Source: Symbiodinium microadriaticum (Eukaryota; Sar; Dinophyceae; Suessiales; Symbiodiniaceae). Taken from it: a DNA stretch of 64,000 bases. Positions within the stretch are counted from its first letter, which is position 1. Each line of letters begins with the position of its first letter. The position numbers were made by a program, and so were the translations under genes. The stretch lies in the NCBI GenBank assembly GCA_001939145.1, contig LSRX01000296.1, positions 590,409 to 654,408 on the forward strand, given 5' to 3'. Shown here piece after piece: positions 49,561-60,484 of this stretch. The notes beneath the pieces were generated by a model. It worked only from the letters and a program-made list of their open reading frames with translations, was not told the origin of the DNA and ran no database searches.

Positions 49561-50203
49561 ACAATTTATTATCATGATTGTTAGAAACTTATGTTACTAC
49601 TGTCATAGTATTATTAGTAGTCCTTTCTGTGTCTTGATAATGCATGTACAACTGGTGGTGGTAGCAGGTGTCGTCCTAAGGGCCTGAGTGGTTGTAGTCT
49701 ATAATGTTAGTATGCCCGAATCCACGTATCCAATGGTTCTATCGGTCTTGTGTTCAGGGTTTAGGGATTTTGGGGTTGAGTGTTTAGGGTTAAGGTTCCA
49801 GGCTCGCCTAGACCCCAAAGGCGCAAAACCCACGAACGACGAAATCTGACGGTAAACCAGCAAAGTGGAGGGTACTCAGGGGTGCTGCGAGACTCTGGGC
49901 CCTTTCATCTTCAACCCCAAAGTCCTGCATTCTTGGGACCCGAACACCGGAAGGCCGAAGTTGCGAGATTCTTGTTTGCCTCTAGAAGCCCTTGAGCCGA
50001 GAAGAAGCCTGAAATTCCGGAGCCGCGCCTAAGCGCCCTAAGCCCAAGGAAGGCACCCAAGCGATAGCTAAGCTTTCGGATTTTGGCCTTCGTGGTTGGA
50101 TTTTCTCCGGCTTTTGCGGAGGCCGTGAAGCCGAAACGCTCAACGCAACCTCCACAAGACCCCAAATCCATTTCCAACACATCACCTAAACCATAATATG
50201 GAA

Positions 50204-50275
50204 CCTAAAGGGTTCCTTATTATAAGTATATTATAAAAGGGGACTATTCTAATTATCAAGGCCGCTACATTATCA
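50204..50275. repeat. dispersed short element, family 2, partial
   Basis: TTCCTTATTATAAGTATATT and GACTATTCTAATTATCAAGG fit the family-2 pattern. Confidence 0.5.
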
Positions 50276-51239
50276 CCCAAACCCAACCCCCGAACCCTAC
50301 AGCCCTAAACTCCCCTACACCCCGAACCCTACACTCGGAAGCCCCCAAAACAGCAAGCCTCAAAGACACCCCCTGCAAGGAGCTCTTAGCCCTTAAGGCC
50401 TAAACCCCGCATCCAGGTACGGACCTTACGCTGCGGGGATGGTCCGGGCCTAACAGTCAGAGAGGACAGAACATGAGAGAACCCCTGAATTCGGGTTGGA
50501 GGGGTTCGATCATGAGGTTTGGGGGTTTGGGGTTTATAGGGCTCTGGACATTAAGGGTGGAGGGTTTTAGGATTTTGTAGGGATTTCGGGTTCAGGGCCA
50601 CTGCCCAAATTGCGACTCCAGCTACGTTGACGACTGACGGTTCCAAACCTGCCAGTATGTAGGGTCTGGGGAGAGACGCAGATTTAGGGTGTGGACTTCG
50701 GGGAAAACACTCAGCCCTAAACCCTGCCAAGGGCTCAGGGACAAGGGTGGGCAGCTTTGGGAGATTCCATCCTAGGTGTCGGCATGTTTTCGTTAGCAAG
50801 CTTGTTTGCTCACCCTCTTCTCGAGCTATGTTTGCTCGACTGTCAGTCAGATGTAACAACAGGTAGATCCGATATGAGTAGCAGGAGTGCTGCATTTCTG
50901 AGGGGTTTTCAACCGAGGGTTCTCCGCTTTCGATGGAACCTTCGGAAGCCCGAGCTCTTGCATCTACGGTGTTTGTGGAAGCGCTTAGTCCTTTCCTTTC
51001 CTCAGGTTCGCATGTGTTTGCGTGACGGCCTGCCATCCCTGGCTCTTGGGCCATAAACCCCGGCGTCCGCAACAAATCGTAGCAACAGCTGCAGCTGTCA
51101 TGAAAGGCTAAAGCCCCGACTCTAAACCCCCCAGAAGCCCCAAAAGCCCCCAAAGGCCCTAAGCCCTAGCTCCAAAACCCCCTCAGGGATTAGAGCCCCA
51201 GAGGCCCTCTTTGGTTTGGGTCCGAGGGATTTTGTTTAA

Positions 51240-51500
51240 GTAGGGATCTATAGTAAACAGTATGGTTTCCTTATTATGGTAGCTCAAGTAAAAGCCCCTA
51301 ACAAGAACCCTAAACCCTAAAGCCTAAAGCCTAAAGCCTAAACCCCAAACCCTAAAGCCCAAAAGCCCAAAGCCCAAAAGCCTAAAAGCCTAAAGCCTAA
51401 AAGCCTAAGCCCTAAATCCCCCAACAAGAACCCATAATAAGGAAACCATGTTATTTACTATAGATCCCTATTATGGTAGCTCAAATAAAACCCCCCTAAC
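51240..51500. repeat. family-3 element copies in inverted and direct arrangement around degenerate telomere repeat
   Basis: GGGATCTATAGTAAACAGTA at the left is mirrored by TTTACTATAGATCCCT at the right. TATTATGGTAGCTCAA and CCCCTAACAAGA occur twice in direct order. CCCTAAA/GCCTAAA units fill the centre (51306-51420). Confidence 0.75.
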
Positions 51501-52076
51501 AAGAGCCCAGTTTAGGCTCTCCTTTCGGCTCCCCGCGCTATGGCCGAGAGCGAGTCGGCAGAATCAGACCCGGGAACCGTGGATGGTGAGACGATGCTTG
51601 GCAGGCGTTTATGGGGGCCTCTGAAGGTTTGGAGTTGAGGGTTTAGGAGTTGTGAGGGGCTTTTTAAGCTTTTTTTTGTACATCCGCTTCGAGATTTCAT
51701 TCTGCGGCTTTTCTTGGGGGCTCTGGAAGGCGGATTTTTTGTCAGTTTGCATAAGGGTTTTGGCCATGGGTTTTTGGGCACACAGGGTTTCTGTTTTGAG
51801 GTCCCCAGGTTTCCCCCGAGGGTCCTTTTCGGGGTCGTCCTAGGCTTGGGGGAGCATTGACTTTTGGGTTTGAGGGGACCCCATCTGCCATGTTGGTGCT
51901 TCGGGGTTTGCAAAGTGTAGGATCCTGGACCCTCTATTAGCCCGAGACAGGCGTGCTCTTTCAACGTCGTTCTGATGCCCTAGATTCGTAAAGGACAGTT
52001 CGGGGGTCAGAGTTCGGAAACACTTGACTTCGTGCATCCAGCGCTCTAATTTTAGGGGTTCCCGCCTATCCTGGAG

Positions 52077-53340
52077 TTGGCACTGAGGTTGGTATGGCAT
52101 TCTGCCGAGGTCATCGTGACGGATCCCGGTCGTGGTTGGGCAAACGGCGCAAAGGTGGAATCCTCTTGGAAGTTTTTGCCGCACGGTTGGTATTTTCGAG
52201 TTGAAGTACATCCAAACGGACGTACGGGGCATCAGGGGTTTGTGAGTGTCTGGATCAGAGTCCGCCCACCTGCTGTGATGGAAGGGACGGATTGGATCTT
52301 TCCAGATTTGCAGCGGGTCAGATTCCTCATCAAGGGCCGTCGTAAGTTCCACAGCTTGCACAGTTCCAGGGCGCCCCCTTGTCCGGTCAACAAGTCTCAT
52401 TCAGCCTTTGGTCCGCAACGACTGGTTAGCCATGAGACAATCCGAGAGAACAATTGGCTCAGAGATGGCAAACTTCGCATAGTGGGCGAGGCCGCATTTC
52501 TGCCAGTAAACTCCCCATGCCGAGACTTGTCGCCAGAGGTGTTTTCCAAGAAGCCGGAGTTCGTGACTTTCCTTTTGGCCGATGGGTCGAGCCTTCACTT
52601 TGACAAGAGGCTCGTGGTGGAACGTTCGATACATTTTGCAAACATGCTATCATCCGAAGCCTGGCTCGAGAGCCGCACCAATGTCGTCGACCTGCGGAAC
52701 AACGAGCAAGCTGATGTGAAGAGCATGCAGGCAGCTCTTTGGCTTGAGCATTTCGCAACAGGCGCTATCGAGAGGACGGAGTAAGTAAGACTATTTGCCG
52801 AAAAGAGGTGTTCTGCAATGTACCCCAAAACCCTATTCCAATTCGATATTAGCAACAGGCTTGTGGCTCCCACCCAGCACTGCCACTCAGAGTTGACCAG
52901 CCGCCAAGGTGCTTTGCCATTTCATGTCGCAGCGGTTTCGTGCTGCTTGCAACGACGACCACGCATTTTCCGTCCGCACGCTTGCAGATCAGTTCTGCTT
53001 AGATGACCTGGTCCAGGAAGTGGAGTCAGAGCTCGTGCCAAGAGTTTGCAAGGAGAACCTGCTCAAGTTTTTGGGTCGAGTCCTTGGAAGCGGAGGAATC
53101 CTGGAGGCCCGATGCCTGGAGCTGGTGAATGCCAATGCTTGCGAGATCCTCGAGAAGCAGGGATCTCTGTTGGACCAAGTCGTCGACGATAATCCGCTTC
53201 TTGCGAAGTTCTTGATGCGGGTCATGCTTAATGCGCTTAGAGCTGGCGCTCCTGAGGAGTGCCAAGACTTCAAGACTTTCGTTTTTTTCCGAAAGAGAGG
53301 GATCTGGGGTTCTGAGATGTGGGGCATCGCCGAAGAGTAA
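52077..53340 (+). CDS. MATH-BTB domain protein (SPOP-like), two exons
   Basis: SPOP-like proteins are substrate adaptors for cullin-3 ubiquitin ligases: MATH binds the substrate, BTB binds cullin. Exon 1 (to 52730) has a MATH-like stretch (WYFRVEVHPNGRTGHQGFVS, later NNWLRDGKLRIVGEA). The BTB start follows (FVTFLLADGSSLHFDKRLVV, SIHFANMLSSEAW, then VVDLRNNEQADVKSMQ). Exon 2 (52909-53340) continues VLCHFMSQRF, then the BTB/3-box helices (FSVRTLADQFCLDDLVQEVE, ENLLKFLG), and stops at 53338-53340. The intron 52731-52908 has a GC donor and AG|G acceptor, phase 0; reading straight through exon 1 hits a stop at 52782. The true start is not clear: the frame opens after a stop at 52053-52055 and the first ATG in frame is well inside MATH, so an upstream exon is likely. 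Long exons contrast with neighbouring genes. Confidence 0.85.
52815..52850. repeat. family-2 fragment inside the MATH-BTB intron
   Basis: GTACCCCAAAACCCTATTCC closely matches ATACCCCAAAACCCTATTCT of the copy at 21701-21812. Confidence 0.6.
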
Positions 53341-53658
53341 TTAGGCCGCGGTAGGACTCTAGTGAAGACCGGAAAGTTGGAACATGGATTTAGGATGATT
53401 AGTGCTGGGATTCCCCATGCTTTACCTGAAAGGCAGGTCAGAAACGCCCGATTCCAATCTGTCACGTCCCCAAACGCCTGACTGCAGCCACAAAACTCTA
53501 TCTCGCTGACCTGAAGCATAATTAGTCTCCTGGCCTGCCGATCATCGAAGTGATCATCAGAAATGAAAGGGCACTACTTAACGTCCTGAGACAGTGCAGC
53601 CGCGGCACCCTCGATCTCAAAACCCAGAGCGCCAGAGCAAATTGTGCTTCGCCTCCAG

Positions 53659-54836
53659 GTGTGACTTATCCCCAGCCAGGGGACAAGCTCTACACGCACT
53701 ACGTCGGCCGGGGCCTTCCTTGCCTGTGGTATGAACTTGTACGCTTGGCTTCAGGGTTCCATAAAATCTCAGGTTTGGGTTTCGGTTTGTTTGAAGTCTA
53801 CCCATTTCGATTACTGCAGGGGTTGAAAGTCTGTTTCGTTGCATCTGGCCCCCAACATAGGCGATTTTTTGGGGTGGGAGATGATGCTCTTGATGTTCTT
53901 TTGGGGTCTCTGCGGTGGGTCTCTCTCCGCTGGCTAGGGCTTGCTCTGCTAAGGACTTGTTTTAGGCCTTCTGGCCTCAGCTAAGGATCCGCTTTCCTTT
54001 TTGCAGTCTTGTCCCCCCTCATGGTTGTGGGCGGCGGCGTTTCGATTTTCATCATCTTTTGGGGTGGGAGACCGGCGGGTTTTGGCACTCTGTGGGCAGA
54101 TTGCCGTCCGATGTTGCTTGGAAGTGCATTGGGCCTGCTCTCCAGCGGGCGCTGAGGGGAGACCGTTGTCATTGATTGCTGTATGATGTGATATGGAGCC
54201 GAGAAACATTGCCCGTAAGATCGGCTCAAAAGCCAGCGCTGTGCCACTCTGTGTACAGATTGCACGGGGAGGAAACGAAAAACATCTAAGAGCCCTCGCT
54301 CCCAGGGCTTGTCGTAAATAACATAACCCTACCCATGTTCCTTGAGAATCGGTTCAAAACCCTAATTCATTGGATAGTGCTCAAAAAAACAGATAACAAC
54401 AGCATTGCGTATCAGCACTTTGACAAACCTGCATTGTTAAGCAAGCTGTTTTGATTCAAAACCGACTTTCCTGCTCAGCTTTCATGGTGTCTTGCTGTTG
54501 AAACACGTAAACATGTGAGTTGGCAATCACTGAGTCTCAGACAGCCTAGATGTGAGTCAGATTCATGAAGATTTTGTTGTCGGGCAACAAATCATGGTCT
54601 TGTTCCAAACATGGAGAGCCTCGGTTTCGTTTCGACAGGAGAACCAGCAAAAAATCTTATAATGAGTTGCTGCATAAGTAGTAGTAGTAGTAGTCGTCGT
54701 CGTCGTCGTCGTCGTGGTGGGCGTCGTCGTCGTCGTAGTGGTAGTAGTAGTAGTCGTCGTAGTCGTAGCCGTAGCCGTAGCCGTAGTCGTAGTCGTAGTC
54801 GTAGTCGTAGTGGTAGTCGTCGTCGTCGTCGTCGTC

Positions 54837-54881
<45 letters not shown>

Positions 54882-54912
54882 CTTTGCCGAGGAACATCAG
54901 ACGTCGGGGCCT

Positions 54913-54960
<48 letters not shown>

Positions 54961-57900
54961 TGTGTGCGTGCGGCAATTTTGAAGTGTCGACATGCAGGAC
55001 ATCCTCTGGAACCTAGGCCGCCTGGTGAATCTCAGCGAGGAGAATCACTTCTACCCGAGCTTGATGGCCACTCCTTTCATTGTCTGTAATGCACTTTCCC
55101 GGCGAGAATCCCAAGTGCAGTTGCCAGGCGGCATGTGGCACGAGTCGTGGGGTACCCCGACTACGTGGATCTGTGCATGAGGCCCTGAAGCGGAGCAACA
55201 AAGCGAGCCTGGTTGCAAAAAATCGCTACCCGCCGGTTTCCCACCCCTTAAAAATCGCCTATTTTGGGGGCCAGATGCAACGAAACAGGGGCCAGATATA
55301 TAGGTTTCATCTGAAGCCGGGGTACGTACGGAGATGGTTCAGAACTCTGAAGTAGCGTTCCACGGGGAGAACTTCTTGGGTCACACGTGGCTTCTGGCGG
55401 CAAGAAGCAGGGGTGAAACAACAAAAAGTGGAAGAACTGCCTTGAGCCCTAAACCGGAAATCCTAAAAGCACCGAGCAGCCACTCGTGCCTTGCAACTCC
55501 GCGCGCACATTAAAGCACATTAAAGGTCTTGAGGTTCGATAACTGTGCATTCAGGGCTCATGGGGCTTAGGGTTAGTTAGACTAACAGTTAGAGCTTTAG
55601 GAGATGGTGGGGCAGCTGAAGAAGTTAGTAGGCTGTGGACACCCCGTAGGTGCGGGGCGCGGTTTGCAGCGGCTCCATTAGATTCAAACCAAAGCTCCTA
55701 CTCCCAGCACAAAGCCCATACTTTGCACATTTCAATCCATGTACTTTTACCCTTGAGCCGCTCCAGCTCGCAGCCTGAACTCCAAATCCTAAACCTTAAA
55801 GTCGACACTCTACCTGCAGCCCAGGCTGTTGCCCCACAGCACTAAAGTAAGGGTCTGGGGTGTCAACTTAGTATTTGCGTTGTCAGTGAAGGACGTCAGA
55901 TTTGGTAGCACCTGGGCCGCCTTTTTACTCTTTGGCCAGGCGAACTGTCGGGTAAGCGCTCGCTCCAATTAACGCGCTTCGCGCTTCTTCTGAGGTAGGA
56001 TCGCGTCTACCGGCGAGCAGATCGACTCCTCCTACGAACGTGGCCTGCCCTTCAGGCTCTTGGCATCCGCCATGAGAGCGCTTCGAAGCTAAATCCTCAA
56101 GGGGTATCTCCTTAAAGAAAGGAGTCCCGCAAACCATGAGCCTCTTTGATGAACGGAAAGCTGGCCCAGCATAAGCCCCCGAGTGTGGAGTTTGCCAGAC
56201 ACAGTCGGCAAGCGTCTAAAACTGAGACCGTAGACCTTTAGCAAAGAAGATTTCCACGGATTCCACGGGTCGAACCGCATTTGAGCTAGGGGAGCTCATG
56301 ATGGAAGTTCCAATGGTTTGGAGTTCTGCACCCTCACAGCTTCAGCCCTGGACCCGAAGTCACAACTTCAAGGCCGTGTGCATCAAAGCGCAGACGTTTC
56401 AACCCATGACGCACCGATGCAACGTCAAACGCTTGTTCGGGGCCGTAGATGACCCCTAGCTCTAGCCTTGCCCTTTGCACTCTAGATTCTAACCCCAGAC
56501 CCTGAATCCCCCAAAACCCTATCCCTGCGAGGTTCCAGATGGGGGTCGGCCAGGCCGACGGCGCTTTGTGGGTTGGTTTTTATTTTACTTCAGACCTGTT
56601 TCTGGAACTGGGAAAGGGATCTTCATGTGGGGAGCCTGCCAAGATTTTGTAGCCTGGATCTTTTCGGTTCGGGTTTCAGTTTTAGGTTTTGGATACCAGT
56701 GGTTCGAGTTCGGGATCTCATGACACGGGTCAGTCTCACTGCATGCTCAGAGGAGTTCGCGACCCTCCATGTAAAAGACAACGACCCCAAAGTGGCCCGT
56801 CATTCAGAGAAACACCATTCGGGTCTTGCGCGGTTTAGTCTTCACAGGGTTGGGTTGAGAGGTGCAGGGTTGCGGGCAATCGTGTTGCAGTCGCCTTGAG
56901 GCTGCGGATCTGAAATTGTCCACTTCTGTGGCCTGTTTGTGGTTTCTGCTGAGACTGGTAGTGTGCCAGAAGTAAACGACGACCCTAGCCCTAAACCCTA
57001 AACCCTGAAAAAACACCAACCATGGAGACTTTTGGCGCCTTTTTTTCCTCAGGAGTAGTCGAAGGGGGTTACACCCGAAATCCAGAAAATCTTGATTGAG
57101 CCTTGGTGTGCTTCTTTATTGATAATATAGATATAGTAGATTGCTAGAATAGAATAGAACAGAATAGAATAGAACAGTACAGTATAAGTTTATACCTGTC
57201 TTCTAGGTCTCCTTTTGTGGACTTGTGGCTCCAAAAGCCTAGGAGCTCCATGGCAGGTCATCGCCGGCTGGGATGAGGGTATCCGGAAGCCTGCGCCTGA
57301 GTGGAGCCTGAGCTTAGGGTTCGCAGACTAGGTTAGGGCCCAGCGGTCAGTAGCTGCTAAAAAGCCGGTGCCGCTGGCCATCGTGCTGCAAGAAAACCCC
57401 ATAAGACGGGTATGAGTATCTCATGCCAGAACGACGGAGAGGACACGGGTCAAAGACGCTAATCTCGAATCCTTGTAATTAAGCCTCGATATTGCTGTAA
57501 ACCCTATTTCCTGACCCCTGAACCATAAACCATCATAAATCCTAAGCCGGATCGATTACTATCTCGAAACCCGAGGAGAGACCTTAAACCCGCGAGCTAA
57601 GCCAAACAGGTTCTGATCATGTAACGGCTTCTACAGACATCCCTAAGTTACCCCAGGACGCTGAACCTGAAGTCGTCCATCGCACCGGATAGCCCCACAG
57701 CTTTGAACCCCTGAACTCCTGTTCCCTAAGCCTAAGTCCTGGGTCATAAGATAAAGACCGAGATCCAAAGCTTAAGCCTATAGTCCCTCATCCCTGAAGT
57801 CCTTAACCCTGATCCCCAACCCCAGACTCTGAACCGCAAAGTCCTTCATGCAAAGATCCTGGTGAGATTGAAGTTACGAGTACTTCTGCTATAGTAGCTG

Positions 57901-59704
57901 TAGTACACTGTTGATGAGAACTCGTCTTCTTGCCGATTCGTATTGTTGGATGCCCGAAGTGAGACCCAGGATGTCTCTGGGCGAGCAGGCGCTGCTGATG
58001 ATTCCGGCGGCACGAGGCTACGGAGCACAAGGCACTTCTGCGAGGGTTTGAGTTTTATATCGATTTTGGTGTTTTTGGCTTGTTAGGGCTTTAGTGTTTT
58101 AAGGCTTCAGTGCTTTGGTGTTTAGGGGTTGCAGCTTTGTTTTTCAGGGTCTGGAATAGACTTCGCCTGCATGCGACCACCCCAAACCCTCAGAGCACTT
58201 TTATACCATGTAGTCTTCTTCTTGAAGCCTTTAGGCACTGTCGTGGATGAGTAGTTCCTGCCAGAAGGGTTACGGGAGCTCTGGAATCGAACGAGGATGC
58301 GTCTTGCCCCCGTTGGGGCAGATTTCGGATTCCTCAGTGGCATGGTTTCAGTTCGTCCAGGAGGCGCAGAGGTACTTTTGCCGGCGTCCGCAACAGGTAG
58401 CGACTTAGAATTTTTGAGTTGCGGCAATTTGGGTTGCAGCTGTGCAGCATTCTTGTGGTAAGCGAAGGGTTAGGACGATGCATAGCGCACCCTGATTAAA
58501 CCCTAAACCCTGAACCAATGGGTTCTGCTTCGCCGGAACGTCCCCGGTGAAAATCTCCGCCCTGCATTCCGGCTGCGCAACTGGCCGAGCTGGCCGTCGC
58601 ATGGAACCGAGGAACTAGAAATGCTAATACTTATTCCTTGGATTTCCGTGCTATGATTTTTACTAAGGTGTATATGTAAGCCCCAATTAAAACCCTAAAC
58701 CCTACACCTACATAATTACCCCGAAACCCTATGCTTAAGGCTCTGTTGTTCAGGGCTTCGTGCCCTTTCGCAGCCAGTTGCCGAACCCTGAGCTGCCCGT
58801 CGTTGCAGCCTTCGCTTGTTTAGGATTTATGGTTTTAGGGTTTAGGGCTTTAGGACATCATACACCCTCGAACCCTAAACCCCTGGACTACTGGACCCCG
58901 AACCCCAAACCCCTACACCCCCCAAACGCCCCAAAAGCCTTCTGAACCGGAGCATGAGGAGCTGGAGGATCGATCCCTCCTAACACGGACCTCATCTTTG
59001 AGGCCGCTACAGGGGCCCAAAAGGCCTTTAAGACTGTAAGACCTAGACTAGGTTTCCGAGAAGGGAGCCCTGAACTTCACAAAAAACACGATCTACTTGC
59101 CTGGGAATTTGCTTCACCTTGCATCCAGGGTGCCCGCACGGCCACATCGCCACAGCAATTCGCCGAAAAGGAGGATTCTTTGCACCCGTATTGATGGCAT
59201 CCTCGTGTTCTGGTCCTCAATGCTACGCCTTACTACCCAAGCATGGAACTTGAGATGTAGGCTTGTTTAGGACTTCAGGAAAGACCCGAGAGAGAACGGC
59301 ACCTTTCCGTTGGAAGAGCCTCCAAGGGCAAAGCTAGTGGCCTCGAGGGCAGGTGTGAGTTCCTGAAGATGATGTATCACCCGCAAGAGGAGTAGAACCA
59401 TCCGCTGCAGTTAGAAATGCGAGCCTTTATCCACAGATACCCTCCGGCATATCAAGACTTGGAGTTTGGGGTTTAGGGCTTAGGCAAACCCGAAACCCCA
59501 AAGCCGAAACACTACACCTGAAAATCAAGAGGAATGAGTTCTGACAAGTTCAGGGCAGCAGGGAGGTCGCCAACGTGACGCTTAGACATGAATCTTACCC
59601 CTTGCAGCCTTAAGCCCTCAAGCTCAAGCCCTGAGCACAAAACCTCGAGTCCCAGAATCCACGCCTTCTTGCAGGTGGAGTTGCTGAAGATCTCGGCTTA
59701 CTGA
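53659..59704 (+). CDS. FKBP-type peptidyl-prolyl cis-trans isomerase, 7 exons, 5' end missing
   Basis: FKBPs catalyse proline isomerisation and bind FK506-type ligands. Exons: 53659-53706, 55995-56055, 56532-56553, 57257-57288, 57970-58031, 58968-59002, 59675-59704. All six introns start GC and all junctions keep frame. The joined product reads VTYPQPGDKLYTHYV, G-RIASTGEQIDSSYERGLPF, R-FQMGVGQ-VIAGWDEGIRK, MSLGEQALLMIPAARGYGAQ, G-SIPPNTDLIFE and VELLKISAY then TGA. That is an almost whole FKBP12-like domain of about 95 residues, lacking only the first strand. The ligand-pocket residues known for FKBP12 have visible counterparts: Tyr of HYV, Asp of DSSY, the VI-x-GWDEG segment and Tyr of GYG. 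No first exon or signal was found. Introns hold the large GTA/GTC repeat near 54.7 kb and a GAATA array near 57.15 kb. Confidence 0.92.
54680..54970. repeat. compound GTA/GTC, TC and TG microsatellite
   Basis: About 210 bp of GTA/GTC triplets, then (TC)n, then (TG)n, in FKBP intron 1. Poly-Thr, poly-Arg and poly-Val ORFs here are artefacts. Confidence 0.95.
57150..57185. repeat. GAATA/GAACA pentanucleotide array
   Basis: In FKBP intron 56554-57256. Confidence 0.85.
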
Positions 59705-60306
59705 GACAAGATGGCCTGCCGTTTCGGCCTGCAGAGCGCGGCGGCGAGCTGTGCATGATTGCGCCTGCTACATCCACGTTCACATGAGGTTTTTTTTTTT
59801 TCACGAGACCCCTAAAAGGTGGCAAGTATAAGAGCCTGGATGATACGATGACTAGAAAAAACACAGTATCCGAATAATTAGTGAAAGAGGACTCAGAAAC
59901 TAGGAACTCGAAGTAGATGGATCCAAGCACGCCGCACGTGTTTCCAAAACTCTCACGCAAAAGTGGCAGGACAAAACCTCCGTCCGATTCTTATGTGAAA
60001 ATCCCTCGGCCTTTACCCAACGACCCCCAAGGCAGACGCCAGAACCAAAGGAGGCACTGGTGGGGAGCGGTGGATGCAGCGAAAAAGCTCCGGATGCCCG
60101 CTGCTGAAGCTTCCTACCGAACGACATGAAAACCCCAGAAGCAGTGAAATAGCAACTATATAAATGCTAGCGGCTGAGACGGTTATCAGGGCTTTTAGTT
60201 GAGGATTTAGGTCTCAGCGTCTCGGGCGTAGGTTTTCACTCGAGGGGAAGGGGACTGGATCCCAAATGAGGGGAGGAAGAAGAGCAGCTTCAAAATGCTG
60301 CAGCGG
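59705..60306. other. spacer between FKBP stop and retroelement
   Basis: No gene supported. A 70-codon + ORF at 59917-60129 ends KKLRMPAAEASYRTT but has no recognised relatives. A T12 run lies near 59790. Confidence 0.5.
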
Positions 60307-60364
60307 CATCATCATCATCATCATCATCATCGTCATCGTCATCGTCATCACCATCATCATCGTC
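60307..60364. repeat. CAT/CGT trinucleotide array (GAT on minus)
   Basis: CAT units with CGT interruptions, about 120 bp beyond the RNase H ORF stop on the minus strand. Confidence 0.95.
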
Positions 60365-60484
60365 AGGATCGTCCCAGCCATGTCACCCCCACCTGAGTCC
60401 AAAGTCTCAACCTTTCACCGGTGGAGAGAAGGGGCAGTGGGCCAGCAGAAGCGACACCACACCCCTCGATCCGCGAGCTGCGTC

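Larger units (their letters stand above)
27965..52055. other. 24 kb without a gene I can name
   Basis: It contains simple repeats, telomere-type runs, inverted-repeat elements and scattered exon-like open stretches on + with plausible AG|G starts and GT/GC/GA ends. None matched a family I recognise. The blocks 28020-28330 and 47650-47860 are longer and GC3-rich but read equally well on either strand. Given the neighbouring gene style, one or more further microexon genes are likely here. Confidence 0.6.

Noticed and set aside
52077-52784. Exon 1 of MATH-BTB read through to the stop at 52782
   Set aside because: The sequence after KSMQ loses BTB sense; a GC donor at 52731 restores it with exon 2.
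54563-55016. Long poly-Thr, poly-Arg and poly-Val ORFs
   Set aside because: Translations of the GTA/GTC, TC and TG repeats.
54995-55181. Coding-like stretch (LWNLGRLVNLSEENHFYPSL) after CAG|G
   Set aside because: It lies inside FKBP intron 1 and has no place in the product; could be chance or a relic.
55940-55951. 12-nt candidate FKBP exon with GTAAGC donor
   Set aside because: The exon at 53659-53706 joins directly to 55995 with HYV-G-RIAS, leaving no room for it.
55925-56226. Minus-strand ORF of about 95 codons
   Set aside because: It is the antisense of FKBP exon 55995-56055.
59353-59366. GTGTGAG as a canonical donor
   Set aside because: No in-frame exon upstream of it fits either FKBP or another gene.
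59353-59395. Candidate FKBP last exon reading CEFLKMMYHPQEE with stop
   Set aside because: Needs a splice phase that no donor offers; the exon at 59675-59704 (VELLKISAY, stop) joins in phase and matches the family end.
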